A program made the translations under genes and the position numbers. DNA of 64,000 nucleotides from positions 56,695,181 to 56,759,180 of the forward strand of contig NC_088716.1 of the NCBI RefSeq assembly GCF_963576615.1. The letters run 5' to 3'. Positions 58,044 to 64,000 of this stretch are shown one piece after another (the first letter of the stretch is position 1; every line of letters starts with the position of its first letter). Source of the DNA: Watersipora subatra (lineage: Eukaryota; Bryozoa; Gymnolaemata; Cheilostomatida; Watersiporidae). The notes beneath the pieces were generated by a model. The model ran no database searches. It saw only the letters and a program-made list of their open reading frames with translations, and was not told where the DNA came from.

Positions 58044-59063
58044 CGAGGTACTGAAATGACTGACAAGCTGATATTTATATTTTGCATGATCAACTGCAGT
58101 GATCCCACTAAGGAAAGGTGACTTTTTGTTGGTGTGATCACTACAAAAAGTCTGTATTTGTATTTTGGATATTTGGATCTTAGTCGTAGTTTATGTGAAA
58201 CTGCTAGTAGCTCTGTTTCACTAATTTTCACGTAGTTTGTGCTTTACGTTTTATATGGCTATGGAATGCAAGCAACATAAGAAGTTGTCAAACTAAAGCA
58301 TGTAAGTCACTAATACTGAACATTAAGTGGTTTCAGCAGCATTTTGATATGCAATGCAATACACCAATAATTTGCTTGAGCAAAACTGAGCGAAAACAAA
58401 TTTATCAAAAGAATCATACACATCGAAAAATCAATTAAATCTAACAAATCGATTTAAATTGAAAAAATTCGATGCTCGTGTTTTTTCATATTTCAAATTC
58501 AAATAATCGTGTTTTTTCAACCATAAATTATTAAGGCAATTAGTCAACAAATATATCACAGTTTTGGTTTATTAAAATTTATGTAGTTTCGATTTTTATT
58601 ATCCTGATGTGTTGTTTCATTATTTAAATAAATGATGAAATTAAAATATTGTATGTATCATAATAAAGTAGATAATTGAAAATGTCCCATTGCGGGGATC
58701 AAGTGTCAGAACTTCGTTCCAAGATTGACTTCCGGTGTTAAAAAGATCGACTTCATGTGTTAAAAGTTGAAACAAATATGTATTCTTGCAAGGGTACACT
58801 GTAGTTCCTTTCACAACCTTGAACACTGCGATAACTCCTTAATAAACATTGTAGGTAATTACGCAGCATTGAAAAATATGCATTTTATAAACTCATACAC
58901 AAAAACAAATGATATATGTAAATAATGCAATAAAAATAAAAATGGTTTTTATCGTTACTGTACCGGCAAAACATGTGGACAGAAGAGTAGACTCAGCAAT
59001 ACGTAGATTCAAGGGTAGAGGTAATAATAAAAATATGAGGAGAAATTTACTCAAGCAAACGAT

Positions 59064-59112
59064 ATCTATGGATACATCTATGGATACATCTATGGATACA
59101 TCTATGTCTGTA
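59064..59112. repeat. Short tandem repeat, 12-bp unit
   Basis: Three copies of atctatggatac and partials. A coincidental Met-Asp-Thr-Ser ORF runs through it. Confidence 0.85.
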
Positions 59113-59149
59113 TGTTAGTACGTATTCGGGCTATAGATCTTCAAGTCTT

Positions 59150-59240
59150 GGAGTAAAGATTCCATACCGAAGAAGATTCGATCTCGGACTCTGCCATTCG
59201 CCTGTCGGACACCCTGCCCACTAGACTACAGAAACTGAAT
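59150..59240 (-). repeat. tRNA-derived SINE head
   Basis: On the minus strand an A-box-like tagtctagtgggc (59216-59228) and a B-box gatcgaatc (59175-59183) are spaced as in tRNA genes. The body does not fold into a full cloverleaf, so this is a SINE head rather than a tRNA gene. Confidence 0.6.
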
Positions 59241-59394
59241 TGCTAGCTTGCCAATATAAGTCATTATATGAGAGCGAATACATAACGGCTTTGCGTATGA
59301 CGCGGGTCATCGCATAATGTCATGAAAAGCTGTTCGCTCACATTATTAAACGTACTGGCTAATAGTACGCAGGCTCATTGTTTAAAAGACCAAA

Positions 59395-59530
59395 CACTTT
59401 TATCATGATATGTGCAGTAGTTTGAAAGTTAAAATGGCAAATGTTGTTATAAATTGAATACAAATCAATTTTCTGTTCAAAGACTTTTCTATTACCTGGG
59501 CAACGCCGGGTAGCACAGCTAGTATATATA
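59395..59530 (+). repeat. Dispersed repeat 3' module ending gggcaacgccgggtagcaca, copy 1
   Basis: About 130 bp shared with the copy at 59770-59897, ending with a GC-rich hairpin-forming tail (cctgggcaacgccggg) followed by tatatata. It looks like the 3' end of a retroposon family. Confidence 0.7.
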
Positions 59531-59769
59531 TATTTCTCAAAGTATGCGTGTCCCTTTAGCTATATCTATTATTAGAATAGTGTAGCTGGACAATGCTGGC
59601 GCAACATCGTCATGGCCTACCGTCTTTAGAAGCCTAGCACTTATTAACTAGCTTACTGGAATTTTCCATTGGCAATGTGCCAGGCTAATAGCTTGAAAGT
59701 TACAGTTGTTTGACAAAGTTTTAAAACCTTTACAGTTGTTTTATTTTTCTCTTAATTTATTTCAACTAC

Positions 59770-59897
59770 ACAAAACACTTCTCTCATGATATGTCGTTGA
59801 AAGTTAGAATGGGAAATGTTGTTATGTTAAATGCAAATCAGTTTTCTGTCCAAAGACTTTTTTATTACCCGGGCAACGCCGGGTAGCACAGCTAATA
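59770..59897 (+). repeat. Dispersed repeat 3' module, copy 2
   Basis: Same order as copy 1: catgatatgt, aaagttagaatgg, caaagactttt, then cccgggcaacgccgggtagc and aatatat. In this copy the tail palindrome cccgggcaacgccggg is better preserved. Confidence 0.7.
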
Positions 59898-59899
59898 TA

Positions 59900-61270
59900 T
59901 CTACAAAGCGATCGAACAATAAAAAAAGTTTTGGTTACTTTTCCTTGGAATAAAAAACACGTGGACAGAAGTGTAGGCGGTAAGTGCGATGTGTAGGTTG
60001 ATTTTAGATGTAGTGATAAAGATATGAGGAGGAATTTACACTAATTCTGACTAGATGAAGTTTAGACTAACTTGGCTGATATATTTTCAAAGATCTTTAG
60101 TTTGCTCTATGGTTTATGACGATAACTCCAGACATTTTAATTGCTAATATTCAGCTGAGTCTTTGCATTTCGCTAAAGAGATTATGGTAAAAACAGGTTT
60201 GTTTCTATTTGGAGTTATGTTTCTTCAAAATATTTGTTCTAATTCTGTACCCTAACAGTTATATCCAAAATGTTCATGTTCTCATACCTATTGGAATTTA
60301 CTTTTGTTCATGTTGCTATATAATTCAGGTCTTTTGCAGGTAATTGCTGACGAATTTAAAAATTGTGCTGTGTCACTGTTAAAACTTTTTTTGCTCATTT
60401 TAAAAGGCAGCACCACCTTAAACCAGTCAATTTATTATTGCTGACATGTTACACATGAATTTATGCAAAAAATCCAATTTTTAGCTGATGTAAAAGTATT
60501 TAAGCATCCTGATTTTTCAATTTTTTCACCCAAATCTCTACATACAAGCTTGTATTGTTTTAAGAAATGCTTTGTAGGTTAAAACCATTTCATGTTGAAT
60601 AGAATAGGTATTTTCTAAAATTACATCGTAATTAATCTATTTATTAATATCGCTGCCCAAAAACTTACGAAGAACCCGTGAATGCAAATAATTGCACATA
60701 GAAATATAACAAATGAGTTAGAAAAATGTAAAAATATAAATAAAAATCAATAAAGAAATAATAGAAAAGCTTTTTATTCTTACGTTACCTTAGCGATATG
60801 TGAACAGATGTGTAAACTTGGTGATGTCAAGGTGTAAAGGTAGATGTGGTATACGCAGGGTAACTTACTCTAACTTAAACTAGCTGAAGTTTAAATTAGC
60901 TTGCTTATTTCTTTGTTAGTTTATCTCTTTACTATTCTCTTGCACTTGTAAAACTCTGATGTTTGAAGAAATGTCTTATCCCACTAATTACGTTGGGTGC
61001 AGAGGCAGGTATTTGCTCGGATTTTACATCACATTTTGGAAAATTTGTCGGCTAAGGCGATCCAAGTCGAGGTTAGATGATTGTTTTGGTTGGTGGCATA
61101 TAAAATATGACAGACTAAAGGTTGTTTTAGCATACTTCCAAAAGATCTTCACACTTTTAGTATCTGTATTTTGAATGATGATGTATAACAAATGATTTTC
61201 TGAACACGGTTAATATATCTTATACTAACACATAATATATGTTGTGGACCGAAATTTTCAGGCAAGTCAA
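59900..61270. other. No recognisable gene
   Basis: AT-rich DNA; short ORFs (for example at 60959) lack homology or splice support. Confidence 0.5.
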
Positions 61271-61683
61271 AATATACCGTACAGGATGAATTTATTCGCG
61301 GAGTTATATTTCGCGAAAATTGTCTTTTCATGCATATTCGCGGATGAATTTATTCGCGGCTAAAAACTGCCACTCTCTAGGAAAAGTTAACTCTATTGCG
61401 GCTAGTAATAGTTATTACTACGCATGCGCACACCGCGTGTTCCGGTTTATATTTAGCTTACAACTGCAAGGCGATCATGCTATTCTACGGTAAACAATTT
61501 TTGCTACGTCCAGAGGTTTTCACGAATATTCATCGCTTTGGAGGCCTTTGATAAGCCAACAACTTGTGGTAAGTAATGAGTTTTTACATTTACTAAATTA
61601 GTTGATTTTTACTTTGGTTCTTCGGTAAAACGCAATATTACCATATTTTTTTCTATCCCTGCTGCTTCATTATTTGTTTTAGT

Positions 61684-62071
61684 GTGAGCGAGAGATTTTT
61701 CATCATACACCGAAGAACAATGATTGCAAGGGTGGTACATGTCATTCTTAGAAGATCACCAATCATTCAGGGAGATCTGGAAATTGAGGTTGAAGTGACC
61801 GCAGCTACTTACGAGAAAAATATATCTGTTTTTAAAAAAGGAACAAAAACGCCTTTACGAGCACAAATCTTTGGCCAACCGTCAGAACTTTGCAATAGTA
61901 AGCCACGAGGAGAGTTCTGATGATAACTTCCTTACCAGCCATGTAGTAGCGAGAGAATCGCCTTCAACACCTACCCAAGACAGTGACAGCGACAGATTTG
62001 CTATTAGTAAAATAACTAGTCAGAAAGCACCATTACACGCTAGTATTCACATATCAAGAGTACCAGTTTAA
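61684..62071 (+). pseudogene. Unidentified coding-like block inside the TIR element
   Basis: After a tttgttttag acceptor, one frame reads RRTMIARVVHVILRRSPIIQ and ends with KPRGEF stop. An overlapping second frame (61871-62071) reads SHEESSDDNFLTSHVVARES, then SDRFAISKITSQKAP and a stop. The composition of frame 2 (acidic, Ser/Thr-rich) resembles an N-terminal transposon ORF region. A single frameshift could once have joined them. No family is recognised. Confidence 0.3.
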
Positions 62072-62562
62072 TTTTATTGCTAGACAGCCATATGGACTAA
62101 ACTGTTTATATTTACTCCATTCATCGTTTTTAAAATTTTATTTGTATTTGAAATATTTTATTTGTACACTCAAGTTTGTAATAAATTATAATATATCTAT
62201 ACATGAAATAAAATAGATAATTTAATCATGTTTGCTACAGCTATATCAAGGAGTTGTTGTCGATGAAGGGGTCTAGGTTGACTGGTTGCCTCTCTGCCAA
62301 TATTCCTGCCTTGATGAATATTACTACTTGTCTCTAGTTTTCGTAATCGGAGTAGGTTGTTTCATTCTCAATCTGCAGTAAACACAAAAAAGAAAAAATA
62401 TTAACGAGTGTTGAGGAAGTACAAAAACAACAGCTGAAGTATTTGATGAAAGCGATCAGTGTTTAAACAAAAGAATTAACTAATACAGTTGATTATGGCA
62501 AAACGTATCTGCACTGCAAATCAAATACATACATACCATGATGTCCAGATCAGAATCATGAT

Positions 62563-62645
62563 CGTCATTGACTTCGGTATTAGAGATTGATGAAGTTAAT
62601 TCTAATGTCGAAAGACTAGGAGAGCTTTTTTGCTATGTTGAAGCC
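62563..62645 (-). pseudogene. Exon-like block on the minus strand of the TIR element
   Basis: ATG, then MAST, one stop, and QKSSPSLSTLELTSSIS followed by VNDDHDSDLDIM and a donor-like gtatgt. An acidic, Ser-rich first exon with one stop; identity unknown. Confidence 0.3.
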
Positions 62646-63134
62646 ATGCCGAATAACTTGTAAAAACTTTGAATAATTTTGTAAAGTTTGACGCAATGGC
62701 AATAAAGCTCGAAGCCTGGCGATGAAGTTTTGGAACTCGGCTACGTTTAGTACTTCTGCCTCGCGGCTATTTTCGCGATGACGCCATTTTGCATATCTTG
62801 TGACAACCTCGAATAATTTTGTAAATAAATGTGATGCATTGCCAATGGTGTTAGCTCAAAGCTCAGGCAATGATTTTAAAAATGTTTTGGAACTCAATTA
62901 CGTTTAGTATTTACATTAAAAACTAGGCTAGCGACTAGTTTTCAATTTGATGCAGTAGTTATTCTCTCTTGTGATTAAAAATAGAACTAATTATTCACTG
63001 AATTTAATTCGCGGATTGACTGTTCGCGAATTCGCGAATTTTTGTGACCAACGAATATTTTCATCCTGTAGGGTATTAGACTAGACTAATATTTTGACTA
63101 GTCTGCATCTTTCAGACCAAAAACAAATGTAGAC

Positions 63135-63366
63135 CACAACATATATATACATTATATATGTTGTGCATGTATATAATGCATATACACATATACAATATAT
63201 ACATGTATATATAATGCATATCGATGTATATATATACATTATATACATGTATATAATGCATATATATGCATGTATATATAATGTATATATTTACATGTAT
63301 ATACATTATATACATGTATATATATACATTATATACATGTATATATAATGTATATATATACATGTA
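63135..63366. repeat. Palindromic atatacatgtatat microsatellite
   Basis: Imperfect runs of tatacatgtata and tataatgcat. Highly self-complementary, so ORFs appear on both strands; none is a gene. Confidence 0.95.
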
Positions 63367-63742
63367 AATGTAATAAACCCGGCATGCTGGGCTTGTAATT
63401 ACACAGCTCTGCTTGAAGGCATCAAAGGGCTAAGCTGATCTATAGGACTCGGTAGTTTGTTCTCATCACATGAATAATTGACAATCATCACTGAAAAATG
63501 AAAATACAAACGTTCTTGATGCAGATGATGAGTTGCTGGGACATGATAAAGCAATTTCAGTACACGATATATGTATTCACTAAGCTTCCTCTGTGACTAA
63601 TGCAATTACTCAGCTGAAGTTTGTAATAACTTTTCTATATACTTATAAATTTTTACTTATAGGCCATCTGTGCTTTTGTTCACTCCATGTTCACTTCTCT
63701 ATTTAAAGCTGCTTGTGAAACATCTGGAGAGGTCGAGTCACT

Positions 63743-63827
63743 ATGAGCAGTAGTGACAAAAGGAACAGCGTCCTATGGCATACATGCATAGCTAGTCTAC
63801 TCGCGCAAGCCTTTCTCTATCCTAATG
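63743..63827 (+). CDS. Possible first exon with signal peptide, gene continues beyond window
   Basis: The ATG at 63743 opens MSSSDKRNSVLW followed by a hydrophobic run (HTCIASLLAQAFLYPN), which reads as a signal peptide or signal anchor. It ends at a clean donor, CCTAATG|gtgaga, after 28 codons plus one base. A TATA-like tatttaaa lies at 63700-63707, about 36 bp before the ATG. No downstream exon can be seen before the window ends. The product is not recognisable. Confidence 0.35.
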
Positions 63828-64000
63828 GTGAGACGACTCACTAAATGACTTGTATTTTCTATGGATTTCTAGCGGTAGATTGCGCTTTTCTTTAGAGTTG
63901 TGTCTACAATTCTTTATTCTCCCCTCATCTTTTCTACACACTCATTTTGTCTCTTCACATTATTTTCTCAGTTTCCCCATTTACACTCATTCATTTTACT

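Larger units (their letters stand above)
61277..63073. mobile_element. 1.8-kb TIR element with TA flanks and decayed exons
   Basis: Inverted ends ccgtacaggatgaatttatt and, inverted, ccctacaggatgaaaatatt are flanked by TA (61275-61276 and 63074-63075). Subterminal attcgcg-type repeats occur on both sides. Inside are plus-strand exon-like pieces (61684-62071) and a minus-strand exon-like piece (about 62560-62645) pointing away from each other. No recognisable transposase, so it is non-autonomous or from an unfamiliar family. Confidence 0.75.

Noticed and set aside
63112-63363. Tyr/Ile-rich ORFs on both strands
   Set aside because: They are translations of a palindromic TA-rich microsatellite.

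Overview
The window is nuclear DNA of an intron-rich, AT-rich, repeat-rich animal. Coding exons follow GT/AG rules with conserved phase, genes are far apart, and introns carry DNA transposons, retrotransposons and minisatellites. A germline LOTUS-Tudor gene, a GT10 fucosyltransferase and nuclear COX4 make it metazoan. A marine invertebrate, perhaps a lophotrochozoan, is my guess; nothing here fixes the phylum.

Three host genes are well supported, all on the minus strand. At 5246-6445 is an intronless alpha-1,3-fucosyltransferase (GT10). At 7702-19103 is cytochrome c oxidase subunit 4 (COX4), rebuilt from four coding exons whose phases all agree, with introns loaded with tandem repeats and transposon remnants. 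At 21161-38866 is a TDRD5-like gene, rebuilt from 20 coding exons with agreeing phases (1092 residues): four LOTUS (OST-HTH) modules, one extended Tudor domain, and a proline-rich tail with a repeated PPPL motif and a terminal GRGRGR stretch. Its family works in germ granules and the piRNA pathway. COX4 and TDRD5 lie in tandem, about 2 kb apart.

The rest is mostly mobile DNA. There are truncated LINE copies at 19.56-20.6 kb and 44.65-47.45 kb, the second interrupted by an 897-bp element with very long inverted repeats. A hAT transposon with an exact 8-bp target duplication lies at 41168-44127. An LTR retrotransposon at 47530-50924 keeps gag, RT and RNase H but has lost its integrase core. A LINE with an intact 850-aa EN-RT reading frame lies at about 53.57-56.26 kb. 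A TIR element with decayed exons lies at 61277-63073. Smaller elements (Harbinger-like, Tigger-like and TA-flanked MITEs) sit in the COX4 and TDRD5 introns. Large minisatellites occur at 0.66-1.21, 8.4-8.7, 9.2-9.7, 21.9-22.4 and 36.0-36.7 kb.

At the right edge, 63743-63827 looks like the signal-peptide first exon of a plus-strand gene that leaves the window. No CRISPR array, rRNA or clear functional tRNA gene was seen; two tRNA-like SINE heads were.
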